From CBDAUN01 sp965214875 (GTDB lineage: Bacteria; Pseudomonadota; Gammaproteobacteria; Arenicellales; JAJDZL01), in NCBI GenBank assembly GCA_965214875.1, contig OZ243980.1, positions 124,001 to 188,000 of the forward strand: a stretch of DNA of 64,000 nt, given 5' to 3'. The stretch's first letter is position 1. The number at the start of each line of letters is the position of its first letter. Position numbers and translations under genes: made by a program. The notes beneath the pieces were generated by a model that worked only from the letters and a program-made list of their open reading frames with translations, had not been told where the DNA came from and did not search any database. Below, one piece after another: positions 27,975-36,689 of this stretch.

Positions 27975-28816
27975 GAGATATTGTCAAAAGTAGTGCTTGA
28001 CGGTGGTTGAAAAAAAGTGGCGCAACTGGTCTGACGGTAGATTCACAAAATCTGCCTATCAAACCAGAGAGGCATGCCACTCATGAGCAAGAATAACGCT
28101 GTTTCGCTTGAAGCGCACGACAATTTCCGCGATCCGCCGGCCGAGCTGGCGCGCGAGGGCGCGCGGCGGAGCAGCGGAACGGGGAAATGGAGCAATGGCG
28201 GCGGTCCGATCGCCGCTGGGTGCATATCTGGGCGGACGGGATCTGCTACGAGCTTCGGGCCGAGGATGTCAAGCTGCGCGCCCTGGTGGCGGTCGGCGTT
28301 GACGAACACGGCATCAAGTGGCTTTTGGCGGTCGGCGACGGGGCGCTGGGGTTCTGGGCGGCGCTGGACTAGGCGTGACACCCGCCACCGGCGCTGCTGG
28401 CTGCATAAGACGAGCAACATCTTGAACGTCCTGCCCAAAAGCGTCCAGCCCCGCGCCAAGCAGGCGCTGCAGCAGATCTGGATGGCCGAGACGCACGATG
28501 ATGCCGAGGCAGCATTCAAGGACTTTGTCGACACCTATGGCGAGAAGTATCCGAAGGCGGCCGAGAAGCTGCTGAAGGATCGCGACGATCCGGCACCGCA
28601 CGAAGCACTCGAGGGGATGTTTGAGCCGCCGGCGCATGCTGTTCAAGCTCGGATTGTGCGCCGAAAGGCGCTGGCGGCGCCTGCGCGGCTTTGGAAAGCT
28701 TGGCAAGGTGGTGGAAGGAATGCAATTCAAAGATGGAATCAAGGTGAAAAACCTGAACGACCAGATGGCCGCTTGAATGCTGCCCGATCGCCAAGTACTA
28801 CTTTTGGCAATATCTC
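27975..28816 (+). mobile_element. IS256-family element, internally deleted
   Basis: Ends GAGATATTGTCAAAAGTAGT and, from the right, GAGATATTGCCAAAAGTAGT are inverted repeats. Flanks tgtaaaac (27967-27974) and tgtaaaaac (28817-28825) are a near-perfect 8-9 bp target duplication, as expected for IS256. At 842 bp it is well under the usual 1.3 kb, so much of the element is lost. Confidence 0.85.
28077..28776 (+). pseudogene. IS256 transposase, broken
   Basis: Remnants in order over several frames: an N-terminal MSKNNAVSLEAHDNFRD, WADGICYELRAEDVKL and VAVGVDEHGIKWLLAVGDG (around the first catalytic Asp), then RHRRCWLHKTSNILN with LPKSVQPRAKQALQQIWMAE, the conserved IS256 block, and the C-terminal KLGLCAEKRWRRLRGF with GKLGKVVEGMQFKDGI. 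The sections between, including the NPIES block, are deleted. Inactive. Confidence 0.8.
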
Positions 28817-28873
28817 TGTAAAAACATTGAATTGGCATAAGAACTTCCCATAAACCTTCAATGTTTAGAATAG

Positions 28874-29003
28874 AAGTGGACAATCCCGCCTTTGGCGGGT
28901 ACGCTTACGCGCAAAGAATAATATCGTTATTCTTTCATTATCAATGCTTTACGATTTTAGCTCTTTATGAGCCTTCCAGCCCCGCCGCGGCTGGAAGGCT
29001 CAT
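28874..29003 (+). repeat. Dispersed hairpin repeat R, copy 4, with strong palindrome
   Basis: This is the best-kept copy: gtggacaatcccgcctttgg, CGGGTACGCTTACGCGCAAAGAA and ATTCTTTCATTATCAATGCTTTACGATTTTAG. The hairpin is CCCGCC-ttt-GGCGGG. It is followed by a perfect 15-bp inverted repeat, atgagccttccagcc / ggctggaaggctcat, at 28967-29003. The rest of the 28817-29173 gap has no gene. Confidence 0.65.
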
Positions 29004-29173
29004 AAGTTCAAAACACTCTCTGAGTACAGGCATCAAGAAAAGAAATTGCGCCGGGAAATGCAATAACTGCTTTTGCGCGTTGTAAACGACCTTGGGACTT
29101 CATGCAACAAGCATTCCTGCCGCAGCCGAAGGTTGTATTGAAACACACCAGATTCGCATTGGGACTGCAAAGC

Positions 29174-30037
29174 TCAATACCACTCAAGATTAACTAGACA
29201 ATCTGAAAAGTCATTCTGTCTATATCGCAGATTCTGTATTCGGACCTTATGAGATCGAATACGGTTCTCATGAGTTTCAGCAAAAATATACCTTATGCGA
29301 TTTACAAGCTCCGGTCTATCGAAGAGTCGTTCCAAAATTTCGGTTTCTGCACCCTCGATGTCCATTTTTAGAATGCCGATTGGCTCATCAATCTTATCTA
29401 TAAACTCTATAAAGTCGATTAGCGAAATCGGAATTCCTTGTTCAACATCAATTCCCCTCTTATCTTTGCAGATTGAACTAGACTCGGAATAACGAACCGG
29501 ATCGAGAGAAAAATTAAAATCACGATAGAGTAATGTGGTTGCGTTTCTCACACTTGCTGCTGCCTGTACAATCTTGACGTTCCTACAGTTAGCAGTGTTT
29601 TTCTGCAAAATTGAAAGTGCAAATGGGTCAGGTTCGAAGGCTATAACCTTACTTGCATGAGATGCCATCCTTACTGTGAACTTCCCCACATTAGCCCCAA
29701 GATCAATGCAGATCATTCCTGCACACAAATGCAACGCTTCTTCGAAATCTGATTGCACTGCAACGCGATTAATCAGTTTCTTATACTGCATATCGTAATA
29801 TCTGCCAACACGCCCAAATCGCGACCGAAGCAGACTATATTTCAAAAACTTTACCCGATTAACTGTACAGACCGATTGCTCGATCAGTTTCGGTGCAGTC
29901 ATATCGGACATAGTTTTCAAAAGCTTTTTTCGGAAAAAACTTCCAATAAACGGCCAACACTCAAAGAAATGGCAGATAAGCATAGTTATATACTTTTCGC
30001 GCATTTTGAAACCAATCATGCCCTCAGTTGGATGCAA
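29174..30037 (-). CDS. FkbM-family methyltransferase 2
   Basis: About 287 residues: MICIDLGANVGKFTVRMA (SAM motif I), VIAFEPDPFALSIL, IGILKMDIEGAETEIL (FkbM signature) and YIFAETHENRI. The N-terminal 90 residues are a less conserved, partly hydrophobic lead-in; starts at 30001 or 29970 are also possible. A sugar O-methyl transfer in the surface glycan is the likely role, from context. It lies downstream of the third GT92-like and GT2-like pair, giving the same gene set as around 17.5-21.2 kb. Confidence 0.8.
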   Translation of the reverse strand: MHPTEGMIGFKMREKYITMLICHFFECWPFIGSFFRKKLLKTMSDMTAPKLIEQSVCTVNRVKFLKYSLLRSRFGRVGRYYDMQYKKLINRVAVQSDFEEALHLCAGMICIDLGANVGKFTVRMASHASKVIAFEPDPFALSILQKNTANCRNVKIVQAAASVRNATTLLYRDFNFSLDPVRYSESSSICKDKRGIDVEQGIPISLIDFIEFIDKIDEPIGILKMDIEGAETEILERLFDRPELVNRIRYIFAETHENRIRSHKVRIQNLRYRQNDFSDCLVNLEWY

Positions 30038-30191
30038 TAAGCGAGATAAATTGAACTTGAGTTACGTACGTTAACCGTCGAAAGATGCTCGCGAGGACAA
30101 TTCTTCCAGCGCAAACTGCCGCTTTTTTAACATGTATACGAACATGGTGATACAACTTTAAATTGCTTTCTATGGTGATTTCGGATCGAGA

Positions 30192-31556
30192 TTAAGACAG
30201 ATCCATTTGTGCAAGTTCGTCATATGTAAATGCTTCTTTGCATAGCTTCTGAACAAGCGGTTCCAAATCATGCACTTGACCGTCGTACTCTACTATTTCT
30301 TTCACTGGAACCTTTTTCCAGTTTATGCCGAGGCCCAATACATGAAAGAAAAAAAACTCGTTTTCTGATACATTCAAACTAAGGAAATTAGGGAGTTCGT
30401 TCTTTTCAATGAGAGGTGTACGTTTCATTTTTTCGCGTCTATATAAGCCCCTCGATCTCCAGTACCAAATTTTGAAATAATTTGTGCTTATACGAAATCG
30501 TTCGAAACTAGAAAAGCTAATATCATGAGGTTTAAGGTAAATTGGAGCATCAAATTTATATATATATTTCGAAAATGGCCTGACATGCTTTTGAGTCGGA
30601 TTATGTCCGATTTTCTTGAATCGATATTGGAAATCAAAAATTCTAGGCAACCCAGATGTCTCACCCTTTTTTCTAATATTCGGCAGTTTTAATTCCTTTA
30701 AACGAATTGCTCCAAAGTATGAATTGCCAAGATTAGAATCGAGATATTCACTAATGCAAGTCTTGCCCGATCTAACCAAATATTCATCAATATCTAAGTT
30801 TATGCAGTATCCCTTCTCCACACAGAACCTTAACCTATTGTGATTCAATGACCCTTGCTGCGTGAAGTCAAACGGGCTTACCCCGTAGGGGAAATCCCAA
30901 TAAACTAAGATTATCTCCACCATATCATTCAATTCAGCCAATACTCTAATGAGCCTCGTCCTATTTGCACTACAATTATCATAAAGCACTACTCTTTTGA
31001 TGTTATGTAAACGGAAGTGCCACTTAATCCAATCAGTTACCCACTCCACACGATTGTTTCTACTTAGTGTAGAAATAGATACTTTGTTTGGTTTTGAATT
31101 GAAAGTGGTTGCAATGCGCGGGTCATTAGAAGAGACTTTTGCGATGTAGGTAAATTTCTTGAAGTTGAACTCAACCTTCATTACTTGATCATGCGGGACG
31201 TACAACCTATCCGACAAAAAGAAAAAGCAGTTTTTCTCTTCGAAAAATCTATATTTGATTTTTTCTCCATTGACACGTACGTAGAGAGGCAGTATTTCGC
31301 GAGCAAGATTAAATAGTCTCGGACCTAGTCCGATTAGCCGACTCTGCCGATAATCGAAAAACACATCATAAAATATAGTCGTCAGATCAACATTTTGTAA
31401 CAATTTATTGTATTGTGTCGGACCGAAATTTACGTCATGAGGATCTATGTTCATGCCTGTTTCATTTGGTTGATGCAGTCTTTGTGAAACTGGAATCTTT
31501 CGCAAAATACCCGAATTAGGAGGTACCCTTATTGAATTAGGCTTATATACTTCCAT
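30192..31556 (-). CDS. GT92-like glycosyltransferase, paralogue 3
   Basis: About 454 residues from ATG 31556 (MEVYKPNSIRVPPNSG), chosen because paralogues 1 and 2 start with the same YxPN block; the frame is open to 31610. Order: FYDVFFDYRQSRLIGLGPRL, VSISTLSRNNRVEWVTDWI, VVLYDNCSANRTRL, QQGSLNHNRLRFC, INLDIDEYLV (DxD), then YIYKFDAPIY and FFFHVLGLGINW. It is AT-rich compared with the IS-borne DNA around it. A GT-A sugar transferase for the surface glycan is likely; specificity is unknown. Confidence 0.75.
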   Translation of the reverse strand: MEVYKPNSIRVPPNSGILRKIPVSQRLHQPNETGMNIDPHDVNFGPTQYNKLLQNVDLTTIFYDVFFDYRQSRLIGLGPRLFNLAREILPLYVRVNGEKIKYRFFEEKNCFFFLSDRLYVPHDQVMKVEFNFKKFTYIAKVSSNDPRIATTFNSKPNKVSISTLSRNNRVEWVTDWIKWHFRLHNIKRVVLYDNCSANRTRLIRVLAELNDMVEIILVYWDFPYGVSPFDFTQQGSLNHNRLRFCVEKGYCINLDIDEYLVRSGKTCISEYLDSNLGNSYFGAIRLKELKLPNIRKKGETSGLPRIFDFQYRFKKIGHNPTQKHVRPFSKYIYKFDAPIYLKPHDISFSSFERFRISTNYFKIWYWRSRGLYRREKMKRTPLIEKNELPNFLSLNVSENEFFFFHVLGLGINWKKVPVKEIVEYDGQVHDLEPLVQKLCKEAFTYDELAQMDLS

Positions 31557-31679
31557 GACTCGTATCCGGACTTTCTTCGTTAAGAAACTGCTACGATTTG
31601 GTTTTTTCAATTCGAAAAATATTGACTTCTGAACCGAAGGTCAAATAAACCGCCTGAGCGTACGAAATTGCGCCGAAAA

Positions 31680-32495
31680 TCACTTCCACTCCCTCCACCT
31701 ATCCATTCTTGAACGCTCCTTATGGAATCGTTTCTGAATCAGTTCAGCCGGATTCGACCCGCGAACACATTTCCACTTTAGTCTTTCTGCACGTTTCAAT
31801 ATAGATCGGCGAATTTTTTTTGACCCCTTCACTTCTCGCACTGGATCAATTACGTGCCTGTTGCTTCCGATATGTCGCGCATACCTCTGCTTCAGATATA
31901 GAAGCCGGTAACCTAAGTCGAAATATGTCGCTGATACTACACCTTCTGAAGACTTTAAACTGATATCTCTATATGGACCTATGATCCTATAGTCTCGCAT
32001 CCTAAACAGGCCGGGAGCAAAAAGGTATCCTTGATAGGGAGAGCCTCTATTATTACGTCCAACATAACAAATACGCCCGGATTGCGTAACGATCTCGTTC
32101 TTTGCATGAAGATTGGTTTTGTCATGACCGGTAAGCATACACTTTGAACAACTATCAAATTCTAATAAAACTTCGAATGACGCAGTGACAAAACCACCAG
32201 AAGTGAACTCCCAATCATCTTCACAAGCAAGCACCCACTCCGTTTTAATTTGTGAATACATTCTATCAAGAGAACAAATATGACCCAATCGAGCGGTATT
32301 AAAGATAACTTTGATATCCCCCCCCCATCCAGCAAATCCGTCAAGTACTTCGTAAACACGACGATCACCACTGTCTTCAATAACAAGGACTTCCACGACT
32401 GGTCCAACCAAGTGAGGAAATAAAGACTTTAACGTTTTTTCTAGTAAGTCAAAACGTCCGCATGAGGTTATGGCAACTGTGTAGGGTTGAATCAT
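31680..32495 (-). CDS. GT2-like glycosyltransferase, paralogue 3
   Basis: A 271-residue protein starting MIQPYTVAITSCGRFDLLEK. Further blocks: EVLVIEDSGDRRVYEV, RLGHICSLDRMYSQIKTEW, ACEDDWEF (acidic motif), APGLFRMRDYRIIGPYRDI and RHIGSNRHVIDPVRE. A run of nine C (32318-32326; nine G on the coding strand, codons for W-G-G) lies at about codons 57-59. A one-base slip would end the protein early, so it may switch on and off. The frame is intact in this sequence. IS256 sequence begins 9 bases upstream of the start. Confidence 0.75.
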   Translation of the reverse strand: MIQPYTVAITSCGRFDLLEKTLKSLFPHLVGPVVEVLVIEDSGDRRVYEVLDGFAGWGGDIKVIFNTARLGHICSLDRMYSQIKTEWVLACEDDWEFTSGGFVTASFEVLLEFDSCSKCMLTGHDKTNLHAKNEIVTQSGRICYVGRNNRGSPYQGYLFAPGLFRMRDYRIIGPYRDISLKSSEGVVSATYFDLGYRLLYLKQRYARHIGSNRHVIDPVREVKGSKKIRRSILKRAERLKWKCVRGSNPAELIQKRFHKERSRMDRWREWK

Positions 32496-32504
32496 TTCCT
32501 TAAA

Positions 32505-32661
32505 GAGATATTGTCAAAAGTAGTGCTTGGAGGGGGTTCAAAAAAAGCGGCGTGTCTGGTGTGACAACAGATTCGAAACAATCTGCCACCAGCCAGAGAG
32601 GGCATGCCGCTCGTGTGCAAGTATAACTTGGTCATGCTGGACGCGCACGAGAATTTCCGCG
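32505..32661 (+). mobile_element. IS256 left-end fragment
   Basis: Starts gagatattgtcaaaagtagt as in the element at 27975 and follows it through the region that encodes the transposase N-terminus, ending around gaatttccgcggg. It joins a different IS sequence at about 32662. Confidence 0.7.
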
Positions 32662-32696
32662 GGCGGCCGGGCATGGATCTTTGGCGAACCCTGGTG
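32662..32696 (+). mobile_element. ISNCY sliver between IS256 and IS1380
   Basis: cggccgggcatggatctttg and gcgaaccctggtg match the ISNCY segment encoding GRPGMDLWRIL at 50768-50805. Only about 35 bp, wedged between an IS256 fragment and IS1380 copy D. Confidence 0.5.
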
Positions 32697-34364
32697 CCTT
32701 AAAATCGCGTTAGGGTGGCTGCAAAAGGGGATAAAGCCTTGCATAATGGGGGTTTTTGGTCAAACAAAATTTCACCCGCTGGGCGGACCCGATCGGCGCA
32801 AGGCTTTATGGACATCCAATCATACAAGATTTCGACCACGAAAGACAAATCGGCTTCGCGAAGCGGCCTGGCGGCGCTCGCCGAGCTGATCCGCAAGCTG
32901 GGGCTCGACACCCATTTCGAGCGGCCGGTGCCGGGGCCGGGCAGCAACCGCGGCTTGCGCCCGGGGGCGTATTTGACGACGTTCATGCTGATGATGCACG
33001 AGGGCTCTCGGCATCTGAGCGGAGTGGCGCAGCTGCGCGAGGAGCGGCCGCTGCTGGAGCTGCTCGGCATCCGCCGGCTGCCGGGCGACGATGCCTTGGG
33101 CCGGTGGCTGCGGCGCTGCGGAGCGCAGCGCCGCACGCTGCATGCCCTGCAGCTGGCGGACCGCCGGCTGCTGGCGGTCGCGCTGCACCATCGGAAAAGG
33201 GCGACCCTGGACATCGACGCGACCGCGGCGCTGCGAGAAGTCTTCGGCGGAGTTCACGTACAAGAAGGAGCGGGGCTGCATGCCGATCGTCGGCCATATC
33301 GCCGAGACCGGCATGGCGGCGGGTGCGGAGTTCAGGGGCGGCCCGGTCTCGCCGAACGCGCGCAACTGCGAGTTCGTCCGCCAGTGCGAGCGCGTCCTGC
33401 CCAAGGGCGCCGAGGCGCATCGCGCCCGCATCGACGCGGCGGGGTATCAGGCGAGGATCATCAACCGCTTCACGAGCCGGGGAATCGGCTACGCGATCCG
33501 CGCCAGGCTCGACGCGAGCGTGGCCGGGCAGACCGGGGCGCTGGACGAGTCGCGGCGGCAGCCCTTCATCGAGCGCGACGGGACGGCGAGCCTTGCGCAG
33601 CAGACGGCGCGGTTCCTGCACTCGATGAACGACACGCCCGAAGCGTTCGCGGCGGTGGTGCAGCGGCTTAGAAAATCCGGCCAGCAGGAGCTCGAGCTCG
33701 ATTGCCCGCAGGCCGGCGACACCCTGTCGCAGGGCGGCTGCATATGCCGGGCGCTGGCGACCAGCTTCTGCCGGCGGAGCGACTCGCGGGCGGTCCGCTG
33801 ATGCAGCCGCAGGGGCGACGACTCCGAAAATCGCATCCGCGAGCTTCGCAGCGGCTTCGGCGCGGCGCATCCCCCGTGCAGCGACTTCCATGCCAACGCG
33901 CTGCATTCCGCGCTGCGCATGCTCGCCTTCAACCTGTTCGCGCTGATGCGCCAGGCGCTGGACGCGAGCTGCGAGTCGATGCGCATCGAGACCTTTCGCC
34001 GCCGGCCCTGCTGCAGGGCGGGCAAGATCGTGCGCCATGCCCGAGGCCGGGCCTTGAAGCTGTGCGACGCGCGGGCGGCGCGGCGGCTTAGCGACGCCAT
34101 CGGCATGATCCGGGCGATGGCCCTGGCGCCGTAGCCGCCGGAAACGCAAAAAAAAAGCATCGCGCGCACGACAAAAAAATCGGCTGCGTCCCGGCGCGTT
34201 GCGGACTGTCATTGATCTTTCGCCCCGGTTCCGCTCCTCCGCCCTTTCCGGCCGCGTCCCGCCCGCAAACCCGCCCGGCATCGCCGCGGCGAACGCCAAA
34301 ATCTCTCCGCGCCCCGGATTTCGGCAAAATCCGCCCCAAAAAAATCTCTAACGCGGATTTTGGG
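32697..34364 (+). mobile_element. IS1380-family element, copy D (longest)
   Basis: Both ends present (ccttaaaatcgcgttaggg at the left; acgcggattttggg at the right). 1668 bp. It is in the opposite orientation to copies A-C and marks the border between the glycan cluster and the defence-like island. No target duplication is evident because its left flank is other IS DNA. Confidence 0.9.
32808..34134 (+). pseudogene. IS1380 transposase (copy D)
   Basis: The fullest copy. Frame 1 from ATG 32808 runs to LDIDATAALREVFGG. The protein continues one frame over with EKSSAEFTYKKERGCMPIVG, AEFRGGPVSPNARNCEFV, RIDAAGYQARIINRFTSRGI and YAIRARLDASVAGQTG up to DSRAVR. There an in-frame TGA is followed, in the same frame, by the real C-terminus GDDSENRIRELRSGFG, HANALHSALRMLAFNLFALM and a TAG stop at 34132-34134. 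The catalytic residues of DDE group 1 are all recoverable. Only the +1 shift and the TGA prevent a full-length product of about 440 residues. Confidence 0.85.
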
Positions 34365-34481
34365 TTCTTAAGAAGAGAAATTCATAAGCAATTGGTACTA
34401 TATAATTTGCAGGATTGCAGTTTCTAAAGTGTTGGTAGTCCTGCCGTAGTGGAGTTCAGAACTCATGAAGAACCACAATAG

Positions 34482-34560
34482 CCAACCTTTTGATAATAAA
34501 GGATTTGCAACCTTGATTCTTGTGCATAAGCATGGCCACCGCAGGCGGGCCCGCTCACTT
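34482..34560 (-). repeat. Dispersed hairpin repeat R, copy 5
   Basis: On the minus strand: gagcgggcccgcctgcggtg, GCCATGCTTATGCACAAGAA and TTTATTATCAAAAGG. It is the most diverged copy. It lies between IS1380 copy D and the DUF5131 gene; the remaining 34365-34640 bases hold no gene. Confidence 0.5.
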
Positions 34561-34642
34561 TTAACTTCAAAAAACGCGAAGCGTTTCGATCGAAAAATCC
34601 AGCTATTTTGAATTCAAGGAATGAATTGGCTTGAGGGGCGAC

Positions 34643-35386
34643 ATGGCGGATAGATCGGGAATTGAGTGGACCGATGCGACCTGGAACCCGGTGACGGGCT
34701 GCAGCAAGGTGACGCGTGGATGCGATAACTGCTACGCGGAGCGCTTCGCGGAACGCTGGCGCGGCGTAAAGGGGCACCCCTACGAACAGGGCTTCGACTT
34801 GAAGATTTGGCCTGAGCGTCTGGACCAGCCGGCACGCTGGCGGAAGCCGCGGCAGATTTTTGTCAACTCGATGAGCGACCTGTTTCACAAGCGTGTTCCG
34901 CAGCGGTTCATCGATAGAGTTTTCGATCAGATGGAAGCCGAGAACCGCCACATCTACCAGATCCTGACGAAGCGAAGCTCTCTGATGCGAAGCTATTTGC
35001 GGCGCAGATACCACGACAGCCAAGCGCCTGATCACATCTGGTGCGGCGTGTCAGTCGAGGACAGTGCCGGAAAGAAGCGAATCGAGCACTTGCAGGCAGC
35101 GCCGGCAACTGTCCGGTTTCTCTCGATCGAACCGCTGCTTGGGCCAGTTGGCGAGCTTGGGCTTGACGGTATCTCATGGGTGATAGTTGGCGGCGAGAGC
35201 GGTCCGAATGCGCGCGCGCTGTGTGCGGATTGGGTTGTCGATATCCGGGATCAATGCGCGCGCGGCAAGGTGCCGTTTTTCTTCAAGCAATGGGGCGGGA
35301 TCAACTCGAAGGCCGGCGGACGCAAGCTTGAAGGCGCAGAGCACAACGCAATGCCGCGTTGCCTATACAAGGCGCGCCAAGCATGA
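34643..35386 (+). CDS. DUF5131 (phage Gp37/Gp68-like) three-Cys protein
   Basis: A 247-residue protein starting MADRSGIEWTDATWNPVTGC. The Cys cluster GCSKVTRGCDNCYAE resembles the Cx3Cx2C of radical SAM enzymes and is the hallmark of the Gp37/Gp68 family. Later blocks are FVNSMSDLFHKRVP, IYQILTKRSS, WCGVSVED, LSIEPLLGPVG, WVIVGGESGPNAR and VPFFFKQWGG, all family-typical. The ATG at 34643 follows gagggg; a TTG at 34631 is also possible. Its stop overlaps the TcmP start (ATGA), and such pairs are known and recurrent. The biochemical role is unproven; suggestions include nucleic-acid modification linked to phage conflict. Confidence 0.85.
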   Translation: MADRSGIEWTDATWNPVTGCSKVTRGCDNCYAERFAERWRGVKGHPYEQGFDLKIWPERLDQPARWRKPRQIFVNSMSDLFHKRVPQRFIDRVFDQMEAENRHIYQILTKRSSLMRSYLRRRYHDSQAPDHIWCGVSVEDSAGKKRIEHLQAAPATVRFLSIEPLLGPVGELGLDGISWVIVGGESGPNARALCADWVVDIRDQCARGKVPFFFKQWGGINSKAGGRKLEGAEHNAMPRCLYKARQA

Positions 35387-36642
35387 AATTCGAGTGGCAC
35401 CCCGACGAAGAGCCGCCGCGCATAGAGCCGCATAGCAAGGCCAAGCTTCAGGTTTTGCGGCGCTATCTGCAGTCCTACTTCGACAGATTGAGCGTCAACC
35501 CGCAGCGGGAGGTATTCAAACTTGATTTGATCGACGGCTTTGCGGGCGGCGGATTGTTCACAGATGGAAATGAAGCATTGCCCGGTTCTCCGCTGGTCAT
35601 GCTGGAGGAGGCTGAAGCCGCCGAAACTCGCCTAAATTCCAAGCGAGTCAAGCGGCTGTCTGTGGATTGCCGCTTCTACTTCGTGGATAAGGAACCGGCG
35701 AACACCGACCACCTCAGGAAAGTCTTGGCAGAGCGGGGGTATAATGAAAATGCCGACAGGATTATTATCAGGACCGGCCCTTTCGAGAATGAAATCGAAG
35801 GCATATTGAGGTCGATTCATGCGAGGCAGCCACGCGCCGGTCGAGCAATTTTCCTGCTTGACCAGACCGGCTTTGCGCAAGTGAATTTCGCGCATGTCGC
35901 GCGAATATTGGATGAGCTGCCATCTGCCGAAGTCATTCTTACGTTTGCCGCGGATGCGTTGATCAACTTTCTTTCGGACACGCCGCAAATAGTCACGGCG
36001 TTAAAGCCGATAGAACTCGCCGAGAACCGGATTCGCGAGCTGATTGAAGAGCGAGACGGGTATGGCGGAAAAGCGCTCGTTCAGCGAACACTGCGAAGCC
36101 ACGCAAGAGAGCTCACCGGAGCCACATACGATACCCCGTTTTTCATTCGTCCCGGACAGTCACGCCGGGCACTGTGGTTTCTGCATCTTTCGAGACATCC
36201 AACCGCAAGGGATGTTATGATCCAGTGCCACTGGGATATCAAAAATGCCTTTGAGCACTGCGGGGTTGGCAGCTTCGGAATGCTGGGGTGGGATGCATTG
36301 CTAGAGGACGGATCCAAGCCGCTATTCACGTTTCAAGACTCAGACAGGCATCAGATGTGCGAGGAATTGCTGAGCGAGCTCCCAAAAGAGCTATTCAGCC
36401 TGGTGTCGGAAGAGCCTGTATCGATAGAGACCTTTCGGCACATGTTTGCCAACCGGACGGCTGCTCGTTTCTCAGACTTGGACGAGGTCGTATTGCGACT
36501 CTACCAGGAAGGAGCATTCAGGATTCTTGACGAGAATGGAAAAGAGCGCCGTCAGTCTCTGAAGCGCTTGCAGAAAAGCGACCGGGTCGCGCTGCCAACC
36601 ACGCTGTTTCTGCCCGGATTTTCGCGCCTGTCTAAGCCGTGA
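35383..36642 (+). CDS. tcmP: Three-Cys-motif partner protein TcmP
   Basis: A 419-residue protein matching TcmP (the TIGR family named for its pairing with the three-Cys proteins). MKFEWHPDEEPPRIEPHSKA, KLQVLRRYLQSYFDRL, FKLDLIDGFAGGGLF (SAM-methyltransferase-like motif), ADRIIIRTGPFENEI, AIFLLDQTGFAQVNF and VILTFAADALINFLSD appear in the usual order, with a C-terminal winged-helix-like part. The ATG at 35383 overlaps the DUF5131 stop by four bases, so translation is coupled. The fold suggests a methyltransferase-like core, but function is not established. Confidence 0.85.
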   Translation: MKFEWHPDEEPPRIEPHSKAKLQVLRRYLQSYFDRLSVNPQREVFKLDLIDGFAGGGLFTDGNEALPGSPLVMLEEAEAAETRLNSKRVKRLSVDCRFYFVDKEPANTDHLRKVLAERGYNENADRIIIRTGPFENEIEGILRSIHARQPRAGRAIFLLDQTGFAQVNFAHVARILDELPSAEVILTFAADALINFLSDTPQIVTALKPIELAENRIRELIEERDGYGGKALVQRTLRSHARELTGATYDTPFFIRPGQSRRALWFLHLSRHPTARDVMIQCHWDIKNAFEHCGVGSFGMLGWDALLEDGSKPLFTFQDSDRHQMCEELLSELPKELFSLVSEEPVSIETFRHMFANRTAARFSDLDEVVLRLYQEGAFRILDENGKERRQSLKRLQKSDRVALPTTLFLPGFSRLSKP

Positions 36643-36689
36643 TGATGCGAAGGCTGCTCGCAGCCTGGCGGAGAACGAGGAAGCGATTT

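Noticed and set aside
33540..33850. TGA within IS1380 read as Trp (alternative genetic code)
   Set aside because: TGA clearly ends other genes here, with ATGA and GTGA stop/start overlaps in the DUF5131-TcmP, PIN-ATPase and 57753 pairs.
32983..34299. A 438-codon minus-strand open frame
   Set aside because: Antisense of IS1380 copy D; the same shadow exists in copies A, B and C.
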